Shown in pieces: positions 9,332 to 18,889 of a stretch of DNA of 64,000 nucleotides. The translations under genes and the position numbers were made by a program. The stretch is from Rhizobium glycinendophyticum. Lineage in GTDB: Bacteria; Pseudomonadota; Alphaproteobacteria; Rhizobiales; Rhizobiaceae. Each line of letters opens with the position of its first letter. The first letter of the stretch is position 1. Below the pieces are notes generated by a model. It did no database searches. It had not been told where the DNA came from and was given only the letters and a program-made list of their open reading frames with translations. The stretch spans positions 1,612,001 through 1,676,000 of the forward strand of contig NZ_VFYP01000001.1 of the NCBI RefSeq assembly GCF_006443685.1, read 5' to 3'.

Positions 9332-10284
9332 GCGCCCAATCCTTCCGAACGCGGACCCTGGTTCTGCGAGACGAGCAGCGTTTCCATGACTGCCATGCGC
9401 ACGGCCACACCCATTTCCACCTGGCTCTCGATGACGCTCTGCGGACCGTCGGCCACTTCAGACGCGATCTCGACGCCCCGGTTCATCGGGCCGGGATGCA
9501 TGACGAGCGCATCCTCCTTCGCAGCCTTCAGCTTTTCGGCGTCGAGCCCGTAGAAATGGAAGTATTCGCGCACCGAGGGAACGAAAGAGCCGGACATACG
9601 CTCGCGCTGCAGGCGCAGCATCATCACGACATCAGCGTCTTTCAGCCCTTCCTTCATGTCGTGGAAGACTTCGCAGCCCATGTCGGCAATTCCGGCCGGG
9701 AGCAGCGTCGCCGGTGCGACGACCCGCACACGGGCACCCATGGCGTTGAGCAGCAGGATGTTGGAGCGCGCGACGCGCGAATGCAGAACGTCGCCGCAGA
9801 TCGCGACGATGATGCGCGACAGCTTGCCCCGGGCGCGGCGGATGGTGAGCGCATCAAGCAGCGCCTGTGTCGGATGTTCATGCTGGCCATCGCCGGCATT
9901 GACCACCGAACATGCAACCTTCTGCGCGAGCAGGGCAGCAGCGCCGGCGGACGAATGGCGCACGACCAGAACGTCCGGCCGCATGGCGTTCAGCGTCATC
10001 GCTGTATCGATCAGCGTCTCGCCCTTTTTGACCGAGGAATTGCCGACCGACATGTTCATCACGTCGGCGCCGAGGCGTTTGCCCGCAAGCTCGAACGAGG
10101 ACTGCGTCCGCGTCGAGGCTTCGAAGAAAAGGTTGATCTGGGTGAGGCCCCTCAGCGTCGAAGTCTTCTTCTCCCGCTGGCGGCTGATTTTGACGGCTTC
10201 GTCCGCCTTGTCGAGCAGATAGGTAATGTCCTGCTCGGTAAGGCCCTTGATGCCGATGAGATGGCGATGGGGAAAGAAGACCAT
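9328..10284 (-). CDS. pyrB: Aspartate carbamoyltransferase catalytic chain
   Basis: PyrB condenses carbamoyl phosphate and aspartate to carbamoyl aspartate, the second step of pyrimidine synthesis. The 318 residues show the carbamoyl-phosphate loop [13 protein letters not shown] near residue 53 and HPTQALLD near residue 141. An AGGAGG ribosome-binding site lies 7 nt upstream of the ATG. The 3' end overlaps the pyrC-like gene by 4 bp (ATGA), which fits the two chains forming one complex. The start faces aidB across a 230-bp divergent gap. Confidence 0.97.
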   Translation of the reverse strand: MVFFPHRHLIGIKGLTEQDITYLLDKADEAVKISRQREKKTSTLRGLTQINLFFEASTRTQSSFELAGKRLGADVMNMSVGNSSVKKGETLIDTAMTLNAMRPDVLVVRHSSAGAAALLAQKVACSVVNAGDGQHEHPTQALLDALTIRRARGKLSRIIVAICGDVLHSRVARSNILLLNAMGARVRVVAPATLLPAGIADMGCEVFHDMKEGLKDADVVMMLRLQRERMSGSFVPSVREYFHFYGLDAEKLKAAKEDALVMHPGPMNRGVEIASEVADGPQSVIESQVEMGVAVRMAVMETLLVSQNQGPRSEGLGA

Positions 10285-10514
10285 GGACGTCCTCCTGAGA
10301 TGTCACGCGGTCTATAATGATTGCCATGCATGGGAGCAAGCATATGCTATGTGGATTGCGGCGCGGTCCCCATGTAATAGGAGCCGACTGCGGGTATGCA
10401 GTGTTCCCGGATGCGCGGCCGCATTCTGCGGATCTGCCGTACCCTCCATGGAATTTGACAAGGCGAACCGTTGGCGGACCAACGTGCGTCTGCTTACGAG
10501 ATCGGCAAGACTAG

Positions 10515-12158
10515 ATGAACCGGACTGAAGAAAAACTCGCCGCCCTGAACCAGCCCAAGCCCTGGTCCGGCATCAATGCCTATCGTGCCGACCCGCTGCT
10601 GGTCGATCTCTCGTCTTCGCTCTCGCGCCCTTTGCGCGAGGAATACGATGTCATCGGCAAATATGTGACCTCGCCCGAAGCGCAGGAACTGGCCCGCATG
10701 GCCAATGCCAGCCCGCCGCAATTGCGCACCCATGGCGTGCGCGGCGAGCGGCTCGATGTTGTAGAATTCCACCCGGCCTGGCATGCCCTGATGCGCCGTT
10801 CCATGGCATCCGGCCTGCATTCCTCCGTCTGGGAGGACCAGTCGGAGGCGCGTGGCCACGAGCACAAGGCCCGCGCGGTCCGCTTCTTCCTGACCGCCCA
10901 GCTCGAATCGGGCCATCTCTGCCCGCTCACCATGACCAGCGCGTCGGTGGCCGCTCTGGTTGCCTCGCCGGCAGTCCAGAAGGAATGGACGCCAAAGATC
11001 CTGTCGCGCAAATACGACAGCGGCAACAAGCCGCCGATGCAGAAGACGGCCGTCACCATCGGGATGGGCATGACGGAAAAGCAGGGCGGCACGGATGTGC
11101 GTGCCAACACCACGACCGGCGAGCGCGTCGGCGAGGGCATCTACCGCCTCTCCGGCCACAAGTGGTTCATGTCCGCGCCGATGAGCGACGCTTTCGTCAT
11201 GCTCGCCCAGACCAAGGACGGCATGGGCTGTTTCCTCGTGCCCCGCTTGCTTGAGGATGGCTCCGCCAATGGTCTTGAGTTCCAGCGACTGAAGGACAAG
11301 GTCGGCAATCGCTCGAATGCCTCCTCCGAGGTCGAGTTCTCAGAAACCTTCGGCTTCCTGCTCGGTTCTCCCGGCGATGGTGTGCGCACCATCCTCGATA
11401 TGGTCACCCTGACCCGTCTCGACTGCGCCCTTGCCTCGGCCGGCATCATGCGCGCATCGATGGCCGAAGCCGTGCATCATGTGCGCGGACGGGCCGTATT
11501 TGGCAAGAATCTGATCGACCAGCCGATGATGACCCGCGTGCTCGCTGACATGGCGCTCGACGTGGCCGCCGCCACCGCACTCGCCTTCCGTCTCGCCGAC
11601 AGTTTTGACAAGGCTCGCGAAAACCCGGTCGATGCGGCCTATGCCCGCGTCATGACGCCGGTTGCCAAATACTGGATCTGCAAGATCGCGCCCGGCCTTA
11701 TCTATGAAGCGATGGAATGCATCGGCGGCAGCGGTTACGTGGAGGAACGCCCGATCGCCCGCCACTATCGCGAAGCCCCGGTCAACGCGATCTGGGAAGG
11801 CTCCGGCAATGTCATGGCACTCGATGTCTTGCGTGTGTTGAGCCGCGGCAAGGATCTCTTCGAAACCCTGTTTGCAGGGCTGGAACGTGATCTCGGCCCC
11901 TCGGGCAAGAAGACGGTCGAGGTTCTACGGGCAGCAACGGCACTCGCCGACCGAGACGAGGGGGCAGGGCGCCTTCTGATCGAGCAACTGGCACTCGCGG
12001 CCGGTGCCGCCGAACTCTATCGCCTCGGTGCCGGCAAAATCGCCGATGCCTTCCTCGAATCGCGCCTCGCCGGCGGCTGGCGCCATACCTATGGCGTGCT
12101 CGATGCCCGTTTCGACTCGCGTTACGTGATCGACCTGCTTTACCCGCCGGCCACCTGA
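10515..12158 (+). CDS. aidB: AidB-type acyl-CoA dehydrogenase family protein
   Basis: A 547-residue flavoprotein of the acyl-CoA dehydrogenase superfamily, AidB branch. E. coli AidB is induced by alkylating agents, binds DNA and FAD, and is thought to limit alkylation damage; its substrate is unclear. The N-terminus (NQPKPWSGINAYRADPLL) and GMGMTEKQGGTDVRANTT near residue 180 are characteristic of AidB, as is ARHYREAPVNAIWEGSGNV near residue 415. It is a single gene divergent from pyrB. No Ada box can be identified by eye upstream. Its last 19 bp overlap the convergent transporter gene. Confidence 0.92.
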   Translation: MNRTEEKLAALNQPKPWSGINAYRADPLLVDLSSSLSRPLREEYDVIGKYVTSPEAQELARMANASPPQLRTHGVRGERLDVVEFHPAWHALMRRSMASGLHSSVWEDQSEARGHEHKARAVRFFLTAQLESGHLCPLTMTSASVAALVASPAVQKEWTPKILSRKYDSGNKPPMQKTAVTIGMGMTEKQGGTDVRANTTTGERVGEGIYRLSGHKWFMSAPMSDAFVMLAQTKDGMGCFLVPRLLEDGSANGLEFQRLKDKVGNRSNASSEVEFSETFGFLLGSPGDGVRTILDMVTLTRLDCALASAGIMRASMAEAVHHVRGRAVFGKNLIDQPMMTRVLADMALDVAAATALAFRLADSFDKARENPVDAAYARVMTPVAKYWICKIAPGLIYEAMECIGGSGYVEERPIARHYREAPVNAIWEGSGNVMALDVLRVLSRGKDLFETLFAGLERDLGPSGKKTVEVLRAATALADRDEGAGRLLIEQLALAAGAAELYRLGAGKIADAFLESRLAGGWRHTYGVLDARFDSRYVIDLLYPPAT

Positions 12159-13075
12159 GTCACGAGATAAAGCACGACCGGGATGGTGAAGAAGGCAACC
12201 ACCGTCTGCACGGTGGCCGCTGCCGCATAGAGTTCGGCGTCGCCGCCCATTTGTCGCGCCAGCACATAACCGTTCATCGCGGTGGGCACTGCGGCCCCGA
12301 GCGCGATCATCACTACCGTCTGGCCTGATAGCCCGGCGGCGAGCGCGATCCCGACCGAAACGATCGGAAACAGCAGCAGTTTCAGCGCGACCGACAGGAT
12401 TACCGCGCCGCTCGGCCGCAGCGCATCTTCAACGCGCAGTCCTGCTCCGACATTGACCAGTCCGAGCGGCAGGGAAGCCGCCGCCAACAGACCGATGGTC
12501 GTCAGGACCGGCTCGTAGACGGGCACACGCATGAGATTGAGGATGACCCCGAGGCCCGATCCGAGGATGATTGGATTAGAGATGATGCGGATCGCAAAAG
12601 TCTTGAAGCTGCGGCTCTGCCCGGAAAACCAGACCATGACACCGACATTGATCAGGTTCAGCGGAATGATGATCGCCGCCATGATGACGGCGATGACGGC
12701 AAGCCCCTCATGGCCGGCGAGTTTCTCGCCGATGGCAAGCGCCATGAAGCCGTTCCAGCGAGTCGCGGTCTGGAAAACCGAGGTGTAAGAGGACGCCGGC
12801 ATGCCGGCCCGCTTGAGCAGCGGCCAGAGCGCCAGGGAAACGCCGGTCATGATGCCGACGGCAATCAGCGACACAAGGCTCACCCGTCCGCCGTCGAGTG
12901 CGGCAAAGTCGATCCTCACCATGGTGTGGAAGAGAAGCGCCGGGAACAGCACGTAGTAGCCGAACTGCTCGAGCCCGCTCCAGAAACTCTCCTGAATCAC
13001 GGGTGCGCGACGAAGCCCGACCCCGATCATGACGAGCAGGAAGATCGGCAGGATGCTTTCGAAAATGATCAGCAT
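12140..13075 (-). CDS. AEC family transporter
   Basis: A 311-residue inner-membrane protein with about ten hydrophobic segments, of the auxin efflux carrier (AEC/YfdV-like) family. These transporters move small carboxylates such as malonate or malate in characterised bacterial members, but the substrate here cannot be read from sequence. Family features include the N-terminal FESILPIFLLVMIGVGLRR and the central helix pair around residues 150-175 with NLINVGVM. It is transcribed convergently with aidB and overlaps it by 19 bp at the 3' end. No partner gene indicates a substrate. Confidence 0.88.
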   Translation of the reverse strand: MLIIFESILPIFLLVMIGVGLRRAPVIQESFWSGLEQFGYYVLFPALLFHTMVRIDFAALDGGRVSLVSLIAVGIMTGVSLALWPLLKRAGMPASSYTSVFQTATRWNGFMALAIGEKLAGHEGLAVIAVIMAAIIIPLNLINVGVMVWFSGQSRSFKTFAIRIISNPIILGSGLGVILNLMRVPVYEPVLTTIGLLAAASLPLGLVNVGAGLRVEDALRPSGAVILSVALKLLLFPIVSVGIALAAGLSGQTVVMIALGAAVPTAMNGYVLARQMGGDAELYAAAATVQTVVAFFTIPVVLYLVTQVAGG

Positions 13076-13283
13076 GGGAGGTCCGGCTGCGGAGGTGAAG
13101 GGGCGATCGTTAACGCTCCGAGCCCTGGCAGGCGACGAGAAACGACCCGCTGCCGTGCTCGCGCCGGAAATCCTTGATCTGGTTTATCCCCAGCCGCCGT
13201 TAACCTTAACAAAGGGTTTACGTTGCGCCGAGCGGGCGAACAGGACACCTTTTCCCCGGGACAGGCGTTGAAAGGCGTAATCG

Positions 13284-13469
13284 GTGAAAGTCGTGGCTCC
13301 GGCAAGGCCGGTGATAACCATCATGATGATGGTCTTCTTCGCGGGGCTGGCACTCGATATCGCCGTGCCGGCTCTCGTGTTGAGCACGATGGCTGGATTG
13401 AGATGGCTGGTAGAGAACTGGCCTGCGGCGAATGATTCGCTGCTGTTGCGAAAGGCAGAGACGGCATGA
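13284..13469 (+). CDS. Small single-span membrane protein
   Basis: A 61-residue reading frame beginning at GTG 13284, with AAAGG about 8 nt upstream; ATG codons at about 13320 are alternative starts. The N-terminal half forms one hydrophobic helix (VITIMMMVFFAGLALDIAV), followed by a short polar tail. Its stop overlaps the ATG of the next gene in an ATGA junction, which is the main support for it being real and translationally coupled. I do not recognise a function. Confidence 0.55.
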   Translation: MKVVAPARPVITIMMMVFFAGLALDIAVPALVLSTMAGLRWLVENWPAANDSLLLRKAETA

Positions 13470-13801
13470 AGACATTTCTGCTCTTGTGGGCCATGCCCAT
13501 TGCGTTTCTCGGCGCCTGGTACAGCCTGTCCTATTACGACATGAGCTTTGGCATCTTCATGCTGACGCGGGAGGCCCATGATCTGGTTTTCCGGATCTAT
13601 GGCAATGTGCTCGGCATTCCGCCGGAAACCATTCCGCCGCTGGTCATGCGCGCTGTGGTCGTCGATAGTCTCGTGCTGTTCGCCATCATGGCCTTCCGCC
13701 GCCGCAAGACGATCAAGGCCTGGTGGGCTGCCCGTCAGGTGTCATCGCCGGACGTGGTGGAAACGCGAGCCAGCCCCGAGAGCCTGTCCAGCGCGCCCTG
13801 A
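13466..13801 (+). CDS. DUF6105 family membrane protein
   Basis: A 111-residue protein with two hydrophobic segments (residues 2-20 and about 62-80), followed by a basic [10 protein letters not shown] stretch and a polar tail. It resembles small rhizobial membrane proteins placed in DUF6105; the function is unknown. The ATG overlaps the stop of the 61-residue gene before it. Its last 67 bp overlap the 3' end of convergent ruvX, so the extreme C-terminus is constrained by two coding frames. Confidence 0.7.
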   Translation: MKTFLLLWAMPIAFLGAWYSLSYYDMSFGIFMLTREAHDLVFRIYGNVLGIPPETIPPLVMRAVVVDSLVLFAIMAFRRRKTIKAWWAARQVSSPDVVETRASPESLSSAP

Positions 13802-14232
13802 AGGATGAAGCTGGCGGCGGCCGAATCGATCCGCTCGCTGCGCTTGGCGCGAGAGACATCCATTTCGAGGAGAGCCCGTTCAGCGGCCACGGTGGACAGC
13901 CGTTCGTCCCAGTAGACGAAAGGGATCTCCGTTTTATCGGCCATGGTCCGGACAAAAGCCCGGGTTGCCTGCACGCGTGGCCCGGATGAGCCGTCCATGT
14001 TGACGGGCAGGCCGATCACGAAGGCCGCGACTTTCTCCTTGGCGGCAAAGGCCAGCAGCAGTTCGGCATCCTGAGTGAACTTCACCCGCTTCAGGACCGG
14101 GCGAGGGGTGGAAAAACGCCGCCCGAGATCGGAAACAGAGAGCCCGATCGTCTTGGTCCCGAGATCGAGACCAGCAATCGCCTGGTTCGGCTGAAGCCGT
14201 TCGGCCAGTTCCTCGATGGTCAGTGTTGCCAC
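13735..14232 (-). CDS. ruvX: Holliday junction resolvase-like YqgF
   Basis: RuvX/YqgF, an RNase H-fold nuclease linked to Holliday junction resolution and 16S rRNA 5'-end maturation. The 165 residues contain [18 protein letters not shown] near residue 18 (first catalytic aspartate), IGLPVNMDG near residue 73 and [14 protein letters not shown] near residue 108 with the conserved Asp-Glu. The start is a GTG (codon 14230-14232) with an AAGGGG motif about 9 nt upstream. The PhnA-like gene upstream ends 21 bp away in the same direction. Confidence 0.94.
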   Translation of the reverse strand: MATLTIEELAERLQPNQAIAGLDLGTKTIGLSVSDLGRRFSTPRPVLKRVKFTQDAELLLAFAAKEKVAAFVIGLPVNMDGSSGPRVQATRAFVRTMADKTEIPFVYWDERLSTVAAERALLEMDVSRAKRSERIDSAAASFILQGALDRLSGLARVSTTSGDDT

Positions 14233-14253
14233 GGCTCGTACCCCTTCAACGCC

Positions 14254-14547
14254 TCAGCGCTTGCGAACGAACTCGGTGCGCAGCACCAGGCCCTTGATCG
14301 CGTCGTGCCGGCAGTCGATCTCTTCCGGATTGTCGGTCAGACGGATCGAGCGGATCACGGTGCCCTGCTTCAGCGTCTGGCCGGCGCCCTTGACCTTCAG
14401 ATCCTTGACCAGCACGACGGAATCGCCATCGGCCAGTACATTGCCGGATGCGTCGCGGGCTTCAGGCTTGGCATTCTTCGCCGCAGCCTCGGCTGCAGAC
14501 AGCCATTCGCCCGTGGCCTCGTCATATACATAATCGTCGTCGGCCAT
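14254..14547 (-). CDS. PhnA-like (YjdM) domain protein
   Basis: A 97-residue acidic protein matching the C-terminal domain of the PhnA/YjdM family, with the signature GNVLADGDSVVLVKDLKVKG and KQGTVIRSIRLTDN. The zinc ribbon usual at the N-terminus of PhnA is replaced by a short tryptophan-containing segment (YVYDEATGEWLSAAEAA). Despite the old name, the family has no demonstrated phosphonate role in most bacteria. A GGAAGG motif precedes the ATG. It lies 21 bp upstream of ruvX and is probably co-transcribed with it. Confidence 0.82.
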   Translation of the reverse strand: MADDDYVYDEATGEWLSAAEAAAKNAKPEARDASGNVLADGDSVVLVKDLKVKGAGQTLKQGTVIRSIRLTDNPEEIDCRHDAIKGLVLRTEFVRKR

Positions 14548-14699
14548 GGTCGGTCCTTCCTGTCACGCAGCAATACGGCTGCCATGAAGGTCGCATAGAC
14601 CAGCGCTGACCCTTGCGCAACTGACGCACCCTTCCAGCAGTTGCCGGGCCTGGCATTTGCCATATATTGCCCCGCGACACCGCAAACCGGAGAGATACC

Positions 14700-15404
14700 A
14701 TGAAGATTACCTGGCTCGGCCATTCCGCCTTCCGCCTCGACAGCGCCACCGCGTCGATCCTGATCGATCCGTTTCTGTCCTACAACCCGAGCTTTGCCGG
14801 GCTGGACCTGAAGGACCAGACCAAGGGCGTCACGCATATCCTTCTCACCCACGGCCACGGCGACCATGTCGGCGATACGGTTCAGCTTGCCAAGGAAACC
14901 GGCGCAACCGTCCTTGCCAATGCCGATCTCGCGGCCTGGCTCGGATCCAAGGGTCTCGATAAGATCGAAATGGGCAACACCGGTGGCACCGTCGGCTTCG
15001 AAGGTTTCTCCGTCACCTTCACCAATGCCTTGCATTCGTCGGCCCAGATCACCGAGGACGGCGTCTCCCATGCACTCGGCAATGCCAACGGATTGATGCT
15101 GCATTTCGACGACGAAGCCTCGCTTCTGCACATGGGTGACACCGACATTTTCTCGGACATGCAGTTGATCAACGAATTGCACAAGCCGGATATCGGTCTG
15201 GTGCCGATCGGCGACCGCTTCACCATGGGCGGTGCGGTCGCGGCACTCGCCTGCCAGCGCTTCTTCGATTTCAAGACCGCCATCCCCTGCCACTACGGCA
15301 CCTTCCCGATCATCGACCAGACGCCGGAGAAATTCGTCGCCGGCATGGACGGCACCCGGACCCGCGTCTTGACCCCGCAACCCGGATCCTCCGTCGAGGT
15401 CTGA
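14700..15404 (+). CDS. UPF0173 metal-dependent hydrolase
   Basis: A 234-residue metallo-beta-lactamase-fold hydrolase of the UPF0173 family; the substrate is unknown. The metal-binding signature [10 protein letters not shown] lies near residue 54, with later ligands in [10 protein letters not shown] and PCHYGTFPI. The ATG at 14700 is chosen over an in-frame ATG at 14667 because GGAGAG lies 6 nt upstream and the protein begins with the family start [11 protein letters not shown]. It lies upstream of gatC in the same direction. Confidence 0.92.
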   Translation: MKITWLGHSAFRLDSATASILIDPFLSYNPSFAGLDLKDQTKGVTHILLTHGHGDHVGDTVQLAKETGATVLANADLAAWLGSKGLDKIEMGNTGGTVGFEGFSVTFTNALHSSAQITEDGVSHALGNANGLMLHFDDEASLLHMGDTDIFSDMQLINELHKPDIGLVPIGDRFTMGGAVAALACQRFFDFKTAIPCHYGTFPIIDQTPEKFVAGMDGTRTRVLTPQPGSSVEV

Positions 15405-15472
15405 CGAAACCCCGTTGCACCGGCGCTTGACGGCCATTATAGCGAAGAAAACAGTCCATCCGGAGAATGCCC

Positions 15473-15760
15473 ATGTCTGTCGATCTCGCCACCGTCAAGC
15501 GCGTTGCCCGTCTTGCCCGTCTCGCTGTCAGTGAGGAGCAGGCCGAGCGCATGACCGGTGAACTGAACGGCATCCTCGGCTTCGTCGAGCAGCTCGACGA
15601 GGTCGATGTGACGGGTGTGGAGCCAATGACCTCGGTGACCCCCATGGCCATGAAGAAGCGCGCCGACGTGGTCACCGACGGCAACAAGGCCGACGCCATC
15701 GTCGCCAACGCTCCCGCGACCGACCGCAATTTCTTCCAGGTGCCAAAGGTCGTCGAGTAA
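15473..15760 (+). CDS. gatC: Asp-tRNA(Asn)/Glu-tRNA(Gln) amidotransferase subunit C
   Basis: GatC, the 95-residue small subunit that wraps around and stabilises GatA and GatB in the amidotransferase converting mis-acylated Glu-tRNA(Gln) and Asp-tRNA(Asn). The typical sequence [15 protein letters not shown] opens the protein and [11 protein letters not shown] closes the core. The second of two close ATG codons (15473) is preferred because GGAG lies 7 nt upstream; the first (15467) would sit directly on that motif. gatA follows 73 bp downstream. Confidence 0.95.
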   Translation: MSVDLATVKRVARLARLAVSEEQAERMTGELNGILGFVEQLDEVDVTGVEPMTSVTPMAMKKRADVVTDGNKADAIVANAPATDRNFFQVPKVVE

Positions 15761-15833
15761 GATCCGACGCTTTCTCCGCCGAGTCCCGCATTTCCCGCCC
15801 GTCCGGGCGCAGACAGTCTGAAGTGAACCTGCC

Positions 15834-17315
15834 ATGAGCGAACTGACCAGCCTCACCATCGCCGACGCCCGCGCGAAACTCGCCGCCAAGGAGATCAAGG
15901 CCGTCGAACTGACGGATGCCTATCTCTCTGCGATCGAGGCCGCCAATGGTGCGCTGAACGCCTACGTCGCCGTGACGCCTGAGATTGCCCGCGAGATGGC
16001 CAAGGCCTCCGACGCGCGCATTGCGGAAGGCAAGGCTGGCGTGCTCGAAGGCATTCCGCTCGGCGTCAAGGACCTCTTCGCCACCAAGGGCGTGCACACC
16101 CAGGCCTGCAGCCACATCCTCGACGGCTTCAAGCCGGAATATGAATCGACGGTGACGAGCAACCTGTGGAACGCCGGTGCCGTCATGCTCGGCAAGCTCA
16201 ACATGGACGAATTCGCCATGGGTTCGTCGAACGAAAGCTCTTACTACGGCCCTGCCGTCAACCCGTGGAAGGCCAAGGGTTCCGACGAGAAGCTGGTCCC
16301 CGGCGGCTCGTCCGGCGGATCGGCCGCAGCCGTTGCCGCCCATCTCTGCGCCGGTGCCACAGCCACCGACACCGGCGGCTCCATCCGCCAGCCCGCCGCT
16401 TTTACCGGCACCGTCGGCATCAAGCCGACTTACGGCCGCTGCTCGCGCTGGGGCATTGTCGCCTTCGCCTCGTCCCTCGACCAGGCCGGCCCGATCGCCC
16501 GCGATGTGCGTGATGCTGCAATCGTTCTGAAGTCCATGGCCAGCACCGACGCGAAGGACACAACCTCCGTCGATCTGCCGGTTCCGGATTACGAAAAGGC
16601 CATCGGCGGCTCCGTGAAGGGTATGAAGATCGGTATCCCCAAAGAATACCGCGTCGAGGGCATGTCGGAAGAGATCCTGGCACTCTGGAGCCAAGGCATC
16701 GCCTGGCTGAAGGAAGCCGGTGCCGAGATCGTCGACATCTCGCTGCCGCATACCAAATACGCACTGCCGGCCTATTACATCGTCGCCCCGGCCGAAGCCT
16801 CGTCGAACCTTGCCCGTTACGACGGTGTCCGCTACGGCCTGCGCGTCGATGGCAAGGACATTGCCGACATGTACGAGAAGACCCGCGCGGAAGGCTTCGG
16901 CAAGGAGGTCCAGCGTCGCATCATGATCGGCACCTATGTGCTCTCGGCCGGTTATTATGACGCCTATTACCTGAAGGCCCAGAAGGTCCGCACCCTGATC
17001 AAACGCGACTTCGAACTGGCTTTTGAGGCCGGCGTCGATGCGATCCTCGCCCCGATCACCCCGACCTCGGCCTTTGCCATCGGCGACAAGGAACTGGCCG
17101 CCGATCCGGTCAAGATGTACCTGCAGGATGTCTTCACCATCACGCTGAACATGGCCGGCCTGCCGGGCATCTCGGTTCCCGCCGGCATCGACAGCAAGGG
17201 TCTGCCGCTCGGCCTGCAGATCATCGGAAAGCCCTTCGAGGAAGAGACCCTCTTCAAGACCGCCCATGTCATCGAACAGGCTGCCGGCACGTTCACGCCG
17301 GCCAAGTGGTGGTAA
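15834..17315 (+). CDS. gatA: Asp-tRNA(Asn)/Glu-tRNA(Gln) amidotransferase subunit A
   Basis: GatA, the glutaminase subunit that releases ammonia from glutamine for tRNA-dependent amidation. The 493 residues contain the amidase signature with its Ser-cisSer-Lys triad: lysine in [10 protein letters not shown] near residue 79, the glycine/serine loop [15 protein letters not shown] near residue 155 and [11 protein letters not shown] near residue 179. It belongs with gatC upstream; gatB lies 2.5 kb away beyond the acetyltransferase and toxin-antitoxin genes. A GNAT gene overlaps its stop. Confidence 0.98.
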   Translation: MSELTSLTIADARAKLAAKEIKAVELTDAYLSAIEAANGALNAYVAVTPEIAREMAKASDARIAEGKAGVLEGIPLGVKDLFATKGVHTQACSHILDGFKPEYESTVTSNLWNAGAVMLGKLNMDEFAMGSSNESSYYGPAVNPWKAKGSDEKLVPGGSSGGSAAAVAAHLCAGATATDTGGSIRQPAAFTGTVGIKPTYGRCSRWGIVAFASSLDQAGPIARDVRDAAIVLKSMASTDAKDTTSVDLPVPDYEKAIGGSVKGMKIGIPKEYRVEGMSEEILALWSQGIAWLKEAGAEIVDISLPHTKYALPAYYIVAPAEASSNLARYDGVRYGLRVDGKDIADMYEKTRAEGFGKEVQRRIMIGTYVLSAGYYDAYYLKAQKVRTLIKRDFELAFEAGVDAILAPITPTSAFAIGDKELAADPVKMYLQDVFTITLNMAGLPGISVPAGIDSKGLPLGLQIIGKPFEEETLFKTAHVIEQAAGTFTPAKWW

Positions 17316-17791
17316 GCGACTTCCTCATTCGTGACATGAGAGCGGCCGATGCTGACAGCGTCGGCCGTGTCGGTTTCGAGGCCTGGGCGACCAATCCGGT
17401 GCTGAACGCCTTCGGCGCGGACATGGTGATCCGCATCCGCGCGAGCTTCCACGCCTTCGCCAAGAACCACTTCAACCTCATCACCGTCGGGGAACTGGGC
17501 GGCGAGATCGTCGGCTGGACGGCTCGCGAGGGCGACCGCGATTACATCTCCGACCTTTGGGTGGATCCGGCCCATCAGGGTCTCGGCATCGGCTCTGCTC
17601 TCCTGTCTGCCACGCTGCGCACCATGCGCGCCGAAGGCCTGACGCGCGCGAGGATCGACACCCATGCGGCGAACGAAGGCGCGATCCGGCTCTATGAGGA
17701 ACTGGGTTTCAAGGTGATCTGGCGCGGCATGCAGCATTCACCGTCCATGGGGATGATGGTCGACAAGGTGAAGATGCAGCAGCCGCTTTAG
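17306..17791 (+). CDS. GNAT family N-acetyltransferase
   Basis: A 161-residue GNAT-fold acetyltransferase. The acetyl-CoA pyrophosphate loop appears in [18 protein letters not shown] near residue 91, and [15 protein letters not shown] near residue 127 is the classic C-terminal GNAT motif. The GTG at 17306 (10 bp inside gatA) is chosen because the first beta strand ([12 protein letters not shown]) begins just after it; the next ATG (17336) would remove that strand. No ribosome-binding site is evident, so translation may be coupled to gatA. The core resembles the GNAT at 18890 (both have GW-AARE and a following D-W-DP block), suggesting paralogy. The substrate is unknown. Its stop overlaps the convergent brnA stop. 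Confidence 0.88.
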   Translation: MVVSDFLIRDMRAADADSVGRVGFEAWATNPVLNAFGADMVIRIRASFHAFAKNHFNLITVGELGGEIVGWTAREGDRDYISDLWVDPAHQGLGIGSALLSATLRTMRAEGLTRARIDTHAANEGAIRLYEELGFKVIWRGMQHSPSMGMMVDKVKMQQPL

Positions 17792-18045
17792 CGGGAGCGC
17801 CGCCGCTGGCTTTCGACATAGGCCTTCAGCACGGCATTCATGCGCGTCTGATATCCTTTACCTTGTCCTCGAAACCATTCGAGCACATCGTCGTCGAGCC
17901 GAACGGTAATCTGTGTTTTTGTCGATGGCGTCACGAGCACGGCCGCTTCGAAAAACGCATCATCAAGTTCCGGAATGTCGCTGTAATCGATATCGGCGTC
18001 CTGACGCGACTGCAGTTCCTTAAGACGGGCGGCGGAGATGGTCAT
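17788..18045 (-). CDS. brnA: BrnA family antitoxin
   Basis: An 85-residue antitoxin of the BrnA family, which dimerises through a C-terminal ribbon-helix-helix domain, binds BrnT toxin and represses its own operon in characterised systems. The C-terminal part (TQITVRLDDDVLEWFRGQGK) is the diagnostic segment. The start is placed at MTISAARL (codon 18043-18045); the frame stays open further upstream, but that would overlap the toxin gene deeply. The gene overlaps brnT by 26 bp, the usual compact toxin-first arrangement. Confidence 0.9.
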   Translation of the reverse strand: MTISAARLKELQSRQDADIDYSDIPELDDAFFEAAVLVTPSTKTQITVRLDDDVLEWFRGQGKGYQTRMNAVLKAYVESQRRRSR

Positions 18046-18304
18046 GATACTTCTGCCTTTCTTTGCGGTTGGCCAGCCGGGCGGAAATGATTCGAATGCG
18101 ACCGGCGCGGTCGGTGTGGACGACCACAATGACAATCAGTTGCCGGATCGCCCCGATGCTGACCCTGCGGGTTTCTCCGTAATCACGACGGGTATCGACG
18201 CCGGTCAAAACGTCACCCTCGAAGATGAGCATGGCCTCCTCGAAGGAGATGCCATGCTTCACCTGGTTGGCGACATTCTTCCCGGCGTCCCACTCATAGT
18301 TCAT
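18020..18304 (-). CDS. brnT: BrnT family toxin
   Basis: A 94-residue BrnT toxin, a RelE-fold ribonuclease of type II toxin-antitoxin systems. The N-terminus EWDAGKNVANQVKHGISFEE is the family signature, and the C-terminal block GRIRIISARLANRKERQKY carries the conserved arginines and the closing tyrosine. It is the first gene of the brnTA pair, on the minus strand between the convergent GNAT gene and the yjhX-like gene. No disruption is visible, so the toxin is probably functional. A promoter with an internal palindrome lies directly upstream. Confidence 0.93.
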   Translation of the reverse strand: MNYEWDAGKNVANQVKHGISFEEAMLIFEGDVLTGVDTRRDYGETRRVSIGAIRQLIVIVVVHTDRAGRIRIISARLANRKERQKYHDHLRRPS

Positions 18305-18309
18305 GATCG

Positions 18310-18338
18310 AGTGTAACTACGCACGTAGTGACAAGCAA
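18310..18338 (-). promoter_or_regulatory. Probable brnTA promoter with operator palindrome
   Basis: Read on the minus strand, TTGCTT (18338-18333) and TACACT (18315-18310) are separated by exactly 17 bp. That spacer contains the perfect inverted repeat ACTACG-CA-CGTAGT (18316-18329). A repressor bound there would block RNA polymerase, which fits BrnA autorepression known from the family. The -10 box ends only 5 nt before the brnT ATG, so this transcript would be nearly leaderless. The identification is by inspection only. Confidence 0.5.
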
Positions 18339-18358
18339 GCGCGATCCTGGCCTCAACC

Positions 18359-18616
18359 TTACCGGTTATCCAGTTCGGCCCTGACGAGCCGCAAGCCCCG
18401 CTCGGTGATCCTGTAAGGCTTGCCCTCCCGCGAACTGATCGCCTTCAGCCGTTTGAGCCTGCGGAAGAGTTCGACATCGAAGCCGGGATAGAGCCAGCCG
18501 TCGCGGGAAAAGCACAGTGCTTTCTCGATCTTGCGTCTTTCGTCGCGGCGGATTTCAATCCAGCCGCCTTGGGCCATGAGATGGAGGATACGCTGGTCTG
18601 AGCGTGAAATGTCCAT
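18359..18616 (-). CDS. yjhX: YjhX family (UPF0386, TopAI-like) protein
   Basis: An 85-residue protein of the YjhX/UPF0386 family. The N-terminus (MDISRSDQRILHLMAQGG), the central CFSRDGWL and the C-terminus GKPYRITERGL with terminal DNR match E. coli YjhX, which is also 85 residues. E. coli YjhX (TopAI) binds and inhibits topoisomerase I and is neutralised by YjhQ, a GNAT-family protein. Here a GNAT gene (18890-19399) begins 273 bp away on the opposite strand and another lies beyond brnTA. Whether either is the antitoxin is inference. The gene is upstream of brnT in the same direction, with 54 bp between them. Confidence 0.85.
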   Translation of the reverse strand: MDISRSDQRILHLMAQGGWIEIRRDERRKIEKALCFSRDGWLYPGFDVELFRRLKRLKAISSREGKPYRITERGLRLVRAELDNR

Positions 18617-18889
18617 GAGATGATGTCCGGAGAACGCGCATTGTCGCGCGCATGAAAACGGATCCGGCGCCGCTGGGCGTCGGGGCTTCGTTTTCTGGCC
18701 CTGTCCATTGGATCCACGTGGGGATCTCGGGGCAGGGCCTTTACCGGGTCTCAGACAAACCGAACATCAAAGCTCCTACAGACCTGCAAAAGATAGCACA
18801 GGGACCGTGAACCGTCCACGCTGGTGATCTCGGCTCCTCTGGCCAAGAATCGGTGCAGGTGTTTTACTGCCGGCAACGAAGAGGGATGA

